From NCBI GenBank assembly GCA_900491605.1, contig UESW01001791.1:1-64000 (forward strand): a DNA stretch of 64,000 nucleotides. The letters are read 5' to 3'. Of this stretch, positions 10,947 through 22,929 are shown in pieces; position 1 is the first letter of the stretch; every line of letters begins with the position of its first letter. Made by a program: the position numbers and the translations under genes. This DNA comes from Calamus simplicifolius. Taxonomy: Eukaryota > Streptophyta > Magnoliopsida > Arecales > Arecaceae. The notes under the pieces are model-generated. The model was not told the origin of the DNA and ran no database searches. It worked only from the letters and a program-made list of their open reading frames with translations.

Positions 10947-11095
10947 TACCCCTTTATAGGCTCACCTTATTACACTTTTTTGTCGGCACATGTTTCATAA
11001 TTTACAACATGAATCACCACACATTATGTCGCCAAAAATTATGAAAGAACAGGTGCTGCTTACCAATCCTCGGCACGACCGAGTTACCTATTGAA

Positions 11096-12270
11096 ATAGG
11101 AAATCTTCGAACCTCGGCTGGCCGAGCAACAATTCTCCGAACCTCGGCTGGGCCAAGCAACAATTCCGAACCTCGGCTGGGCCGAGCAATAAATCTCCGA
11201 ACCTTGCAGCGCCAAGTAAAAGAATCTTGAAGGCTCGCTACAACCGAGTAACGGTCTCCGAAACCTTGGCAGCGCCAAGTAAAAATAAATCTTGAAGGCT
11301 CGAAAATACCGAGTAATTTATTTGAAGGCTCGGCAACATCGAGTAATTTTATTATTTGGAAGCCCCGGTTACAACCGAGTAGCTTCTTTGAAGGCTCGGC
11401 AACACCGAGTAATTTTATTATGGGAAGCCTCGGTTACACGAGTAGCATCTTGAGAAGGCTCGGCAACAATCGAGTAATATATTTCTAAAGGCTCGGCAAA
11501 ACCGAGTAATAAATTCCCAGAGCATCGGCCAAGACCAAGTGATATATTTCTGAAGGCATCGGCAACAACCGAGTAATAAATTCATCCATAAAGTACGCTC
11601 TTTCTAGACCCATTTTTATTCATTGAATTAAATTCAGTTTTTAAAAGGCCTGCGAAATTCCTATAACTCTCCTTGAAAGCTGCAATAAGAAGCAGGTCGT
11701 ATAAATCCCTGGCCGGGCCGAGCAATCTTCGTACCTTGGTAGCGCCAAGTAAATATAATCTTTATAATCCTCGCTGGATCGAGCGGTCTTCGAACCTTGG
11801 CAGCGCCAAGTAAAATCTCTTGAAGGCTCGGCTACAACCGAGTAACGGTCTCCGAACCTTGGCAGCGCCAAGTAAAATATAATCTTGAAGGCTCGAAAAT
11901 ACCGAGTAATTATTTGAAGTCTTGCAACACCGAGTAATTATTATTGGAAGCCTCGGTTACAACCGATAGCATCTTTGAAGGCTCGGAAAAACTGAGTAAT
12001 TATTGGAAGGCTCGCAACACCGAGAATTTTTATTTAGAAGCCTCGGTTACAACCGAGTAGCATCTTTGAAGGCTCGGCAACACCGAGTAATTTATTATTT
12101 GGAAGCCTCGGTTACAACCGAGTAGCATCTTGAGAAGGCTCGGCAACAACCGAGTAATATATTCTAAAGGCTCGGCAACAACCGAGTAATAATTTCTAGA
12201 GCATCGGCCAAAGACCGAGTGATATATTATGAAGGCTCGGCAACAACCGAGTAATAAATTCATCCATAAA
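11096..12270. repeat. 3' UTR hairpin array, part A
   Basis: About 35 short units spaced 25-40 bp apart, each holding an inverted repeat such as CTCGGCAACACCGAG, CTCGGTTACAACCGAG or CTTGGCAGCGCCAAG, with AT-rich spacers (GTAATTTTATTATT and similar). There is a higher-order duplication. A block ending in CATCCATAAAGTACGCTCTT occurs at about 11583 and again at about 12261, and a start block (ACGGTCTCCG) at 11251 and 11844. It sits between the end of pol and the 3' LTR, the place where Tat-lineage elements are known to carry tandem repeats. Confidence 0.9.
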
Positions 12271-12370
12271 GTACGCTCTTTCTAGACACATTTTTATTCA
12301 TTGAATTAAGTTTAGTTTTAAAAGCCTGCAAAATTTTTAAACTCTCCTTGAAAGTTACAATGAGAAGCAT

Positions 12371-13095
12371 GTCATAAAAAGCCCCGGCTAGAGCCGGAGT
12401 GCATCTCTTATCATCAAAAGCCCCGGCAGAGCCGAAGTGCATCTCTTATTATTAAAAGCCTCGGCCAGAGCTGGAGTGCATCTCTTATTATCAAAAAGCC
12501 CCAGCCAGAGCTGGTGCATCTCTTATTATCAAAAGCCTCGGCCAGAGCCGAAGGGTATCACCTATTAACAGAAACCTCGGCCAAGATCGAGTGACATGTC
12601 GGAACCCTCGGCTAAAGCCGGAGGGAATTTCTTATTGATCTTCAAAAGCCCCGGCCAGAGCCGGAGTGCATCTTATTATCAAAGCCTCGGCCAGAGCCGA
12701 AGGGCATCACCTATTAACAGAAACCTCGGCCAAGACCGAGTGACATGTCGAACCCTCGGCTAAAGGCGGAGGGAATTTCTTATTGATCTTCAAAAGCCCC
12801 GGCCAGAGCCAGAGTGCATCTCTTATTATCAAAAGCCTCGGCCAGAGCCGAAGGGCATCACCTATTAACAGAAACTTCGGCCAAGACCGAGTGACATGTC
12901 GGAACCCTCGGCTAAAGCCAGAGGGAATTTCTTATTGATCTTCAAAAGCCCCGGCCAGAGCCGGATGCATGTTATTATCAAAAGCCCCGGCCAGAGCCGG
13001 AGTGCATCTCTTATTATCAAAAGCCTCGGCCGAAGACTGAGTGATATATTCTGCAGCCTCGGCCAATCCGAGTGATACACACTAAAGCTTCGTCC
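12371..13095. repeat. 3' UTR hairpin array, part B
   Basis: About 18 units of a second type, CCCCGGCCAGAGCCGGAGTG or CCTCGGCCAGAGCCGAAGGG, alternating with CTCGGCCAAGACCGAG and spacers such as CATCTCTTATTATCAAAAG. Larger repeats of about 190 bp recur (the block beginning CATCACCTATTAACAGAAAC at about 12547, 12707 and 12856). Each unit can again fold on itself (CCGGC/GCCGG or CTCGGC/GCCGAG). Confidence 0.9.
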
Positions 13096-13284
13096 CAGCC
13101 GGATAATTTCTCGGACACTCTAGTGCAACTAAAGCACCTTATTTTACTTCAGCAAGAGGGCCGCCCAGGCCTTTCTCTAACCTACCAGAGATAAACACAT
13201 CCTCTACAGAGGATCGAATGACACGTCCCCTAAATAAGATTGCTCCAGAATTCTACTCCCTATACCAAAATTACACTTCGGACT

Positions 13285-13301
13285 AGGGAGTGGGGGGCAT
13301 G
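13285..13301 (+). other. Polypurine tract of Tat element
   Basis: AGGGAGTGGGGGGCATG lies directly before the TG of the 3' LTR. This is the expected primer for plus-strand DNA synthesis. Confidence 0.8.
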
Positions 13302-15243
13302 TGATGAGGGGTAAAATCATCATTGCATTGTTGACCACTCACATCGGCGATGGGGTCGCGCCCAGTCCAAATGCCCTGCTTGCCAGCTGGCCTGCTGGCG
13401 CGATATTCTAGCAACAAGAGTCTCCTCATAATGAAGAAAGAGAACAAGAGGGAAAAAAGGGCCACATGCGTGGGTTCTCCCAAGGGCCCCCTCATTAATA
13501 TCCGGTAGTCAAATCAATAGGCTAGAGCATTTAATGGTGCAGAAACGGTCATAATGACTTAGCCAGCATTTAATGGAATAAAAGAGAGGAGAAAACATAG
13601 CTCGGCCAGCATAGCTCGGCCAGCCTCAGCTTCAGCATAGCTCGGCTAACATAGCTCGGCCAGCATAGCTCGGCCAACCTCAGCCTCAGCCAGCTTCAGC
13701 ATAGCTCGGCCAACATAGCTCGGCCAATCTCAGCCTCAGCCAGCTTCAGCATAGCTCGGCTAACATAGCTCGGCCAACATAGCTCGGTCAGCCTCAGCCT
13801 CAACCAGCTTCAGCATAGCTCGCCAACATAGCTCAGCCAGCATAGCTCGGCCAGCCTCAGCCTCAGCCAGCTTCAGCATAGCTCGGCTAACATAGCTCGG
13901 CCAGCCTCAGCCTCAGCCAGCTTCAGCATAGCTCGGCCAACATAGCTCGGCCAGCATAGCTCGGCCAGCCTCAGCTTCAGCCAGCTTCAGCATAGCTCGG
14001 CCAACATAGCTCGGCCAGCCTCAGCCTCAGCCAGCTTCAGCATAGCTCGGCCAGCATAGCTCGGTCAGCCTCAGCCTCAGCAGCTTCAGCATAGCTCGGC
14101 CAACATAGCTCGGCCAGCATAGCTCGGCCAGCCTCAGCCTCAGCCAGCTTCAGCATAGCTCAGCTAACATAGCACGGCCAGCATAGCTCGGCCAACCTCA
14201 GCCTCATCCAGCTTCAGCATAGCTCGGCCAACTTCAGCCTCAGCCAGCTTCAGCATAGCTCGACCAACATAGCTCAGCCAGCATAGCTCGGCCAGCCTCA
14301 GCCTCAGCCAGCTTCAGCATAGCTCGGCTAACATAGCTCGGCCAGCCTCAGCCTCAGCCAGCTTCAGCATAGCTTGGCCAACATAGCTCGGCCAGCCTCA
14401 GCCTCAGCCAGCTTCAGCATAGCTCGGCCAACATAGCTCGGCTAACAAAGCTCGGCCTCCGCAACCTCGCTATGTCTTTTGCATCAAGGCATTTATGACC
14501 TCATAAAGGCCACGTATATCCACTTGCTTTAAGGCATTCAATGCCTTATTTTCTTCCATGCATTAAGGCATTTATGGCTGCCACGTTGGCCCCTTGTGCC
14601 TCGGCACCTACCTCCGCCGAGCCTCCGCCAGCCATGATGACTGAACCATAGTTCAAAACACCTCTGCAAAATCTGGCACAGGAGAGTTCAAATTCACTGT
14701 AACAGAATAAGATTCCAAACAAGGAATCATGCCAAGACGTGGCCTAGACCTACAATAGTGGCCTAGGGACCACGCAGCCATTGAGTCTCGAGCAATCGGC
14801 CAGCTCTCCCTGCCTCCCAGCCGTCGATCCTCTAACTAACCATATACGGATCCTACCGGCCCTATACAACCTGATTCGAATCTGTTTTGAATCCCAACAA
14901 CTTTCAGACCTCATCCAGAGCACGTCCAAAAAGTCAGGTGACCGCCTATAAATACTACCACCCTCAAGCCTCTCAGGTATGGCTATTCTACGCCCATTTT
15001 TCATTCGCAATTCTTACACTCCGCCATGAAAGCTCCCACGAGAGCTCGGAGGAACTCTTCCTGGGGGATCCTTCTCCCATATTTGTTGATTACTGGTATC
15101 CACTGACTTGAGCGTCGGAGGATCTTCCGCAGAGGGCCACCCCAACGCCTCTCGCGTGAGGACTGTCTTGCAGGTCCGCCTAGAGGGAGCCCACGCTGCA
15201 GTCCGATCGCACCCGAGCCGGAGGACAGATTTCAGCAGTAACA
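13302..15243 (+). repeat. Tat element 3' LTR
   Basis: 1942 bp, TG to CA, aligning with 7885-9849. It holds its own version of the 64-bp array (13596-14457) and the TATA plus CTCAGGTAT pair (14947-14980). ATATA follows at 15244-15248. Confidence 0.9.
13596..14457. repeat. Tandem array in 3' LTR (about 64-bp unit)
   Basis: The same unit family as 8172-9070 (CATAGCTCGGCCARC plus CTCAGCCTCAGCCAGCTTCAG), about 13 imperfect units in a different order. Flanking LTR sequence on both sides is nearly the same in the two LTRs, so the difference arose within the array. Confidence 0.95.
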
Positions 15244-15248
15244 ATATA

Positions 15249-16254
15249 TATCTTTTATCCTTATCATATTCTTGCATTACTTTATTCATGTCTTCCCAAA
15301 ATAATGTCTTAGTTTGTTGGTCTAATCCTACTTATGGTGCATATGCACTAATTATGTTAATTATATTATTCTTAATTATAAGTTTTAGTGATATAATTCT
15401 GTATCCATTTTTAGTCACCTTAACAAAGTATTCCTTAAATTTTTATTTACAATTATTCATGCTCCATTTCTATTGTGTTTTCTAATGTAATATAATTTGT
15501 AACATGTATTCTCTATTTCTTTTGTTCTTTCACCTACCCATTTAGTCTTTTATAAGCATATATATTACTTTCTCATAATCATAGTGTTCATCATCTCCAT
15601 TGCTTTACCTGTTAGTGTTCCTATGTTTCAAGTTGATACTCTAAGTTAACTATCATGGACTAACTTCTTTTCTGCATTCATCCTAGTGTAAGAACCCTTG
15701 CTCATTTATCACTGCACCCAGGTGCCGGTGTGGCGTCCCGTGCTTATTTTTTGAAATACCCAAAGGCAGGTGCAAAGCGTCTTTTAATGAAGACATCCTA
15801 ATCCTTCGCATAGTTTGATCAAGTAGATTCATATTTTAGGAGATTTGACGAAGTTTTACGCTCTGCTACCAGAAGGTAAAGATTTTTTTTAGTTACCAAC
15901 TTAGCATGAAATTGATAAAATAATGATAATAAACACTACTCTCATTGCACACTGACCACTATTTAATATTTATTTATTCATACATGTACCCGCTTCTCTC
16001 AAATATAAAAATATTAAATTTTATAAGCCAATTAAATTACATAAGTTTACTTTCAATTGATATAATATTATTGTTCGAGGTGGCAGATATGATTTTTATC
16101 CACATAAATAAAATCCACTAGTTAGCCATTCTCATACCCATTGATCCGCCAAAGTAGTCATGACAAGCAAAAATAATTTTTATTAAGCAAATTATGGCCA
16201 TTCATACAATGCAATGTCAAGTACGATCGGCCTTGTAGCATAGCTAGTTCATTG
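15249..16254. other. AT-rich spacer, nothing recognised
   Basis: About 1 kb of AT-rich sequence without a recognised gene, RNA or repeat. Confidence 0.5.
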
Positions 16255-18350
16255 ATGCCTAAAGAAGCTAAAAGAGTACTTGCAAAGTTGCTAAATAAAA
16301 GCTTCATTAAACCTAGCGTCTCTCCTTATAGCACTTTAGTATTATTTGTGCAAAACAATGGAAGTATTTGGCTCTACTAAGAGCTTAATACGGTAAGAGA
16401 AGTAAATTTTTTTCTCAAAATAAAGCTAGCTACTACTAGCTCAATGTCAAGGTTAAAGATGTGCTCGAGACAGCCTTTAGAAGAAGATATGGGCATTATA
16501 AATTTCTAGTAATGCCTTTTAATTTGATCAATGCACTTGCAACATTTATGGATTTGATGAATAAAGTGCACATGCCTTTCCTGGACTAGTTTGTAGTAAG
16601 TTTTATTAATGATATGTTGATAAACTCTAAAGGTTAGGAGCACGAGAACCATTTGAGGATAGTCCTATAAACCCTTGGACAGACAAAACATTCCATTCTA
16701 AGCTGCAAAAATATGAGTTTTGGCAAAACAGTACGTGTTCCTTCGTTGGATATATGGTTGCTAAAGGTGACATCTCTATAGAACCAACGGTGGAAGTTGC
16801 TATGGAATAGAGTCAGTCGACAAATGTGTTTGAGATTCGTGGTTTCTTAAGATTATCCAGACACCACTGAAGGTTTTTTGAAGCTTTGTGCCATGTTAAC
16901 TTAGACAAAGTTAGGTTCGAGGGGGAAAGAACATGAGCAAAGTTTTCAGGACTTAGTTCTTACATACCATCAGGGACAAGAGGGTTCACTTTATATAATG
17001 AGCCTCTTGAAAAAGCTTAGTCTATGCTTTGAAGTAAAATGAGAAGGTTGTAGACTATGCTTCTAAATAGCCGATGCCTGATGAGTAGAATTATCTCACT
17101 GATGATCTGGAGCTCACAGTTGTGATGTTATTCTAAAGATTGGGAGGAATTATCATTATGGAGAACCGCATGAATTTTTTCATCAAGGTATGCAAAATCA
17201 GTATTGAGACCTATGGATACATTAGAGGTTCGATATGGTATATCATGACTAAGTGCGCTCATTCTTTTTACTCTTAACTACAATATCACTCGATACCCAA
17301 TGGTATGGGTTGCTGTCAAAGGATACAGGTCAGTATCGCATGGTTCAAATCAGTCAGATTGGTTCAGTTCATATAGAATCGAAATTCAATACCATACGAG
17401 CACCTTATTGGTACGATATGGTAAGGTTAATAAGGGTCTATATGATAGACCTTGATTGAAGTTTTTATGAATCATAAAAGTTTGAAGTATCTTTACTCAA
17501 AATGAGTTAAACTTAAGGTAGAGAAGATGGCTAGAGTTATTGAAAAATTATGACCTTAGTATTAATATCACTCCCTCTAGTGATCTAATGGCCTTAATCA
17601 CTTCTTAGAGACATCATGGGAGATATAGAAAACCGATGATTGAAGTATAGTTAAACTAACTTGATGTCTAGCTTGCCACTCCCTAGATGCACTTGCCTTG
17701 GTTAAGAGAATCACGACATATCAAGAAGGATATCTAGAGTGAGAAAAGATCAAAGAAGTAGCGTAATCTAATGGTCAAATAAGATTAATATATGAAAATG
17801 GAGCTGAGGTTTGGTAATAGGTTGTGTTCCCAAAATGTTAAAATTAAAGGAGAATGTGGAGGAATCCACAGCTCTCCATACACCGTGCATCCAAAAGGCA
17901 CCAAGATGGATTGAGATTTAAGAGAACTTTTAGTGGAGGGGCATGAAGAGAGACGATACATTATATTGTATAGTGCTTCATGGGTCAACAGTGAAATCTG
18001 AACATCAAAAACTTGCGGGACCATTACAGTGTCTTCTATGGTCCCTTAGTAGAAAAGGGAGCATATTACTATGGATTTCATGATTGCTATGCTTGAAACC
18101 CCTAAGGTTAAGATGTTACCTAGGTGATTGTTGATCGATGGACCAAATTTGGCATCTTGCCTTTTAGAGTTATATTCCCATGGAGAGGTTGGCACATACA
18201 TATAAAAGCAGATTGTCAAATTGCATGTAATCCCAATTTACAATGACTGAAGTGTCAGACAAAGATACTATGTTGTGTTTCACTTCTGGAATAGCATACA
18301 TAAAGCCATGGGGATCAAACTGAATTTCAGTATTGAATTTCTATTCAAAT
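16255..18350 (+). pseudogene. Decayed chromovirus-like Ty3/gypsy pol
   Basis: Very old remains of a Ty3/gypsy polyprotein in many frames. The RT part shows KSFIKPSVSPYSTLVLFVQ (about 16299-16356), YKFLVMPFNLINALATFMD (about 16497-16553) and a box remnant VSFINDMLINS (about 16594-16630, from the FxDD box). The integrase part shows a zinc-region end, HPKGTKMD-DLRELLVEGH (about 17889-17945), and a core piece VSDKDTMLCFTSGIAYIKPW (about 18255-18312), which corresponds to the core Asp region of chromovirus integrases. No LTRs were seen. A stretch at about 17200-17450 between the two parts is unrelated and may be a later small insertion. Confidence 0.75.
17240..17445. repeat. GGTAC/GGTATGG-type dispersed repeat
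   Basis: It contains stretches such as TACCCAATGGTATGGG and TTGGTACGATATGG. Similar GGTAC- and GGTATG-rich sequence occurs at 22930-23265 and 38735-38935. It interrupts the decayed pol. Class unknown; a small non-autonomous DNA element is possible. Confidence 0.4.
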
Positions 18351-20285
18351 CTATTAAAACTAGAAGTTTACTCATGAATTACAAATTATTATAAGTGGTT
18401 AAGTCGCTATTGCTGAACTTACTCGATCCATTCTTACTAAAGTTTTGATTACTTACGAAGCCATCAACTCGCTCCTTACTGATTTTATTTTTAAAAAACC
18501 TGAAGCATAGGAGGGTATTGGTAGATATAGGACAAGAGCTTATAGTGAGCTTCTAGATTAGTAGAGTCCCTTATAGTCTATAGAACTTTATGCATATTGT
18601 GGATTGTTGATCATTGATCGACATTGAACTTTTGAAAATGATAATGAGAACAGTTGTTTCAATTTGGTTTAGATCTAATAGAATTTGATATTTGTATTTA
18701 TCTTCAAATTGCATTTTTTTAGTTCAATTGTATAATGTTTATTAGATAGGTTATCGTCATGCATACCATAGGGGTTCAAATATGAGTGTTCGCTACTATT
18801 AATGAAGGATGATAAAAGTATATCGCTTTGTTACTACACATGGCAGAGTTTATGAATTTAGGTATCAAAGTTACCACTAATCTTGCAAGAAGAAGAAATC
18901 ATTGGCTTAACAAAATTTAATACTCATTAGTGCTACAATCAACAATCCAAAAAACATTAAGACAGAAAACAAAAAGGGGCTCAGGAACAATTTTAATAAC
19001 TAATTTTTTTTTTATTTCTTTTGAATGAAACAGCATATTTTCATAACACTTATATTTAATTATATAGAAAATGCCAATAGCAAACATAAAATGAAATCTT
19101 GCAACTAACTTTGGTAAACTGTCAAAACGATGGAGCAGCAACTAATCAGCAAATTTCATTTTTTCGTGCCTCCTGTATTTGCTGAATAAAATGGCTATTA
19201 CAACAACATGATCATGTTAAGTACTGAATTATAATTTAAAACTCAAAAGAAAAACTTCACATAGGTATTATTTCTAAAACATATCTCCGAGATATGTCAA
19301 GAAATATAAAAACTTGGATCCAAGATTGGCATATCATGTCCTTGACCTAATATGGATAAATGACACAGCTGAATCCCTTGGTGAAGTTGGCATTCCATGA
19401 TATCCACCCTATTTACAAAATGAGTGCCCATTATTATATGGACAGTGCTATAGTTGGATTCAAAGTGAATCACATGAACATCAGTTGATGATTACATTCA
19501 CATCTCCAAGGACCACACATAAATTATATATAAAGAATAACAATGTTATTTTTTCTGTGATGCAGATTCTCCACCCTAACTATACAGTGTGAAACTTAAC
19601 CTCATGTTATAGATAAAGATTCCCTCTAATGTGCAGAGAAATAACCCTTTAATTGTGCCTAGATACTGTAATCACCTACGAACTAACCCAAAAAGGCTGT
19701 CCGAAAGGTGTTATTTGGGTTTCTTAGCCCTCTATATACACCTAGGATCTTCCCGGTGCACAACTTATGTGGAGACTAAACATGTGGTAACATGGGCTCT
19801 TACAGATACTATCCATCGTAACACCCATATAAATGCAAGAACCCATCTCACCTATACATGTGCTTGAGCTTCAGATACGAGAATCAACCAATATTCCTCA
19901 TGTAAAATTTCAATGTAAATTAGTTTGTTAGACTCAAAACCAACTGAAAATAAGCCAGTCTTGACTAACATGGTAGACATGTTGCTTGAGTCCCAGTCAA
20001 CTTATTTATTGTAGCAATCCCAATTAACCCAGTTACCTGTTACCATCCTATAAATTGGCACCAAGTGAATAGAATATTGAAATAAATCCTTACTAGATGT
20101 CCCTAAAAGGCTTCCACAAAATTGTTGTGGAAGAATTTTGGTTAAGCGTTGCACTTCCAAAACTTTTTTGATGTAAAGTGGATGCTGCTGTTCAAACTAC
20201 TATCTAGTCTAAACACTGAAGTTGCTAGGGAATTTTTAGGAATTCATCAATCAGTTGCTAGCTAGGAACCAAGATTCCTCCTTAC
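18351..20285. other. Putative AMI1 intron or flank, nothing recognised
   Basis: AT-rich sequence downstream (minus-strand sense) of the last AMI1 exon seen. I searched for the next AMI1 exon, which should begin with a Trp-Phe-Ala-Arg-like block, and found none. Confidence 0.5.
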
Positions 20286-20411
20286 CAACGGTATCAAAGC
20301 TTTGAGACAAAGGAATGACGTTGGCTGTAGATATGATGCCATGTGAAGGACGAAAACCAAAAATACCACAGTAGGCTGCAGGAACTCTAACACTTCCACC
20401 AGTGTCAGTAC
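20286..20411 (-). CDS. AMI1: AMI1-like amidase, third exon seen
   Basis: This 126-bp minus-strand exon encodes a block beginning (G)TDTGGSVRVPAAYCGIFGF and ending QSFDTV(G). It is the heart of the amidase-signature fold. The Ser in TDTGGSVR corresponds to the nucleophile (Ser137 in Arabidopsis AMI1). Acceptor TTTCAACAG lies before 20411 and donor GTAAGG after 20286. Phases fit the exon at 27080: a split Gly codon, G then GT. AMI1 hydrolyses indole-3-acetamide to the auxin indole-3-acetic acid in the cytosol. The related envelope receptor OEP64 lacks a proper GTDTGGS block, so AMI1 is the better match. No following exon was found in the window, so the gene is partial here. Confidence 0.8.
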
Positions 20412-21505
20412 CTGTTGAAATAATCATAAACCAAACAAGAGATACATTAAAACAAAAGACAGTTTATCTAAATTGTATTATGCAAGAGAACTATTCCAAT
20501 ATGTCAACATATCCCTGAAGCTAACATGTGCTGTGCATGTGTATGCGCGCATGTATGTTTGTATGTGTCGAAATTCTCATTGATATTAACAACTGATATC
20601 ATTTGTATAATGCATTCTCTAAAGGATGATAAATGTACCATAACATAAAGAATGGAATAAGGATATAAAAGAGACGCCTAAACCAGTTCCAGAAGTTATA
20701 CAACCATCAAAGGTCAAAATTTCAGAAGACAAAAAGGAAAAGATTAAAATGCTAAATTTTGCTGATAACGCAACTCATAGATTCTTTTTTTAAAAAAAAG
20801 AAGGATAAGCATAAGCATGTATGCTTATTTAATTGCATCAAATGCTTTCTTTTAAAGGGAATTATAATATGGAAAAGCAATTAACATGAACATTGCTAAC
20901 AATCCGACAAATTAATTAGTAAACAGCCAGTCAACAAATTCCTGTAACAGCTCCTTGATATCCTAATTAAAACTTGGGGCTTATCCACTGCATGTTGCTT
21001 TTCCTCCGATCAGGTGCTCTGGGTAATGTATCCTTCTCTAGTTTATCAAAGTATGCAAATCGCATGTTGGCAAGGCAATTCAACATCTATCTTTCACGTA
21101 ATAAATTTTTACTATTTGTTACTATGTTTACTCTATCAATGAGGATTCCCAGGTATTCTCTATGTAAGATGACTGACAACTCTTGCATAGCCTGTCTACA
21201 GGCATGATTGGTAAAAAAAAAAACTTTGGACTAGGTGAAAATTTTTGTTCTTGCATTGCCCATGGAAGCTTTTAACTATGATTTGTTGATGTATTTTCTC
21301 TTAAAGAAATTTTCATTATTAAATGCTTCTTCTTTAAAAGTAAAATGCTGTAGAATATCATCAAATTTTCAGATGTTCCTTATCTCAGAACTACCAGTTC
21401 TGCTTTCATGCTTCAAGAGTTCATGCTTTAACAATCTTGATCACGAAAATCGCAAATCATGTTTTACATTGTTGCTCTTTAATGACCGGCTTTGTTGCAC
21501 TCTAA

Positions 21506-22228
21506 GGCCTTGTTTGGGAAATGGGAAGATAATGCCTAGGAAATGGATTCCTAGGAAGCATGTACCTACGAAATTGATTATTGAAAGTGAATTCTATGAA
21601 ACATAGTTTTAGCATGTTTGTTTGGTTATGGAAAAGCAACTTGGGAAGTATACTTTTTTTAGTAGCTTATATTTCGTTGGCCACCCACTTTCTTGGAGAG
21701 TAGAGAATACCATATCTGCCCCTCGACACAAGATGCAAGTTTGGTTGGTTCAACCTAACCAAGTTGAAGTGTTAAGTACAAAAAAACCTCAATATTATTT
21801 TATATGATATAATATATTTTAATATTATAATATTAAAATATCATATTCATATATATTATATTCTTATAATAATAAAAAATAGCAATTTTAATATAATATA
21901 TATACTAATAATATAATAATATAATAATAATAGTATTTGATTTAATATATATAGAACTTCTTGAATAAAAAAATTTTTGTTTTATTTATAGGATCAAGGG
22001 CATTTTTTTTTTGAATAAATATTGATAGCCAGCTTTTCAATTCATGGGAAAGTGGCTTTCCCATGTCCTCCATAGATAGATACTTCCCATTTGGACATGG
22101 AAAGTAACTTCCTATGGGAAGTTCTCTTGCCCATCGATCTAATTGAAACATCCAACCAAATGAAAGACATTTTTCCATTTCCTAATAATCTTCATGTCCC
22201 ATGCACATTTCCTCCAATCAGATGAGGC
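21506..22228. mobile_element. Tourist-like MITE candidate
   Basis: The left end reads GGCCTTGTTTGGGAAATGGG. The right end, reversed, reads GGCCTCATCTGATTGGAGG and then AAATG, so the tips match with a small indel. Flanks are TAA (21503-21505) and TAG (22229-22231), near the TWA duplication expected for PIF/Harbinger. The middle (21800-21950) is nearly pure A and T. There is no transposase. At about 720 bp it is long for a MITE. Confidence 0.5.
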
Positions 22229-22929
22229 CTAGTTTATTTCAAACCTCACATTGGTTTACATGCTTTTTCATTCATATCACCACTTTGAAAGAAGTTAAAC
22301 TTTCCCCTTAATATATTACACGCAGTTTGCATCGATTACACATATAATCATAGTAGTTTTCATTATTTGACTCAAATTTTCTCTAGTCTAGACATGGACT
22401 GAGGAGGTCCAATCTTCCTGTCATCATCATCTATGGCCATGATTTGATGGGTCCCACATGGTACATAGGATGGCATGTCTCATCCAATCATGGTGGTCAC
22501 ACCAATAATGGACAGCCATGATTGGAAAACCAGACCTCTCTAATCCACATCTGGATTGGAGAGCCAATCCTTCATTATTATGGCCCTTACATAAGCATTC
22601 AAAATGCTGTCATACACTATATTTTTGAAAGGGTACCGTCTTAATATTATTCACAAAATCTATTTATATAGATATTTCTAATACTTCTATAGTTCTATAA
22701 CTTAGTGCAATCAATCTCTTTCTGGTCACCTTTATTATTGACAATATCATGTATATGAGTTCAGATAGCGAAAGTATTCATGTGTAGTTCTCTCTTTTAG
22801 TCTTTTGTACTCATCAACTATCTATCTGGCAGCAGGTTGCAATGGTCATGGAGCTTTAAAGTATTGGGTGCATATATCTTTCAACTATCTTCTATTCCTT
22901 CAGGAGAAGTCCTATTGTTCACAAGCATG

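Larger units (their letters stand above)
7885..15243 (+). mobile_element. Tat-family Ty3/gypsy element, pol-less, with 1.95-kb LTRs
   Basis: A complete insertion by its ends. LTRs at 7885-9849 and 13302-15243 begin TGATGAGGGG and end CAGCAGYAACA, and are flanked by a perfect 5-bp duplication ATATA (7880-7884 and 15244-15248). The interior starts with a primer-site region, GATTGGAGCTTGAGGAAGGG, a degraded form of GATTGGCGCTAGAGGAAGGG seen at 31237. A short gag start follows (9934), then the 683-N gap, the last codons of pol (10917-10946), a 2-kb repeat-rich 3' untranslated region and a polypurine tract just before the 3' LTR. A related element at 30298 carries about 5.3 kb of gag-pol at the corresponding place, so here most of gag-pol is either deleted or hidden in an underestimated gap. 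Confidence 0.9.

Noticed and set aside
10006..11044. Open frames spanning the N run
   Set aside because: The N bases are read as unknown residues, so the apparent length has no meaning.
8172..14457. CRISPR-like regular repeats
   Set aside because: Units vary in length and order and there are no unique spacers. The arrays lie inside LTRs of a plant retrotransposon.
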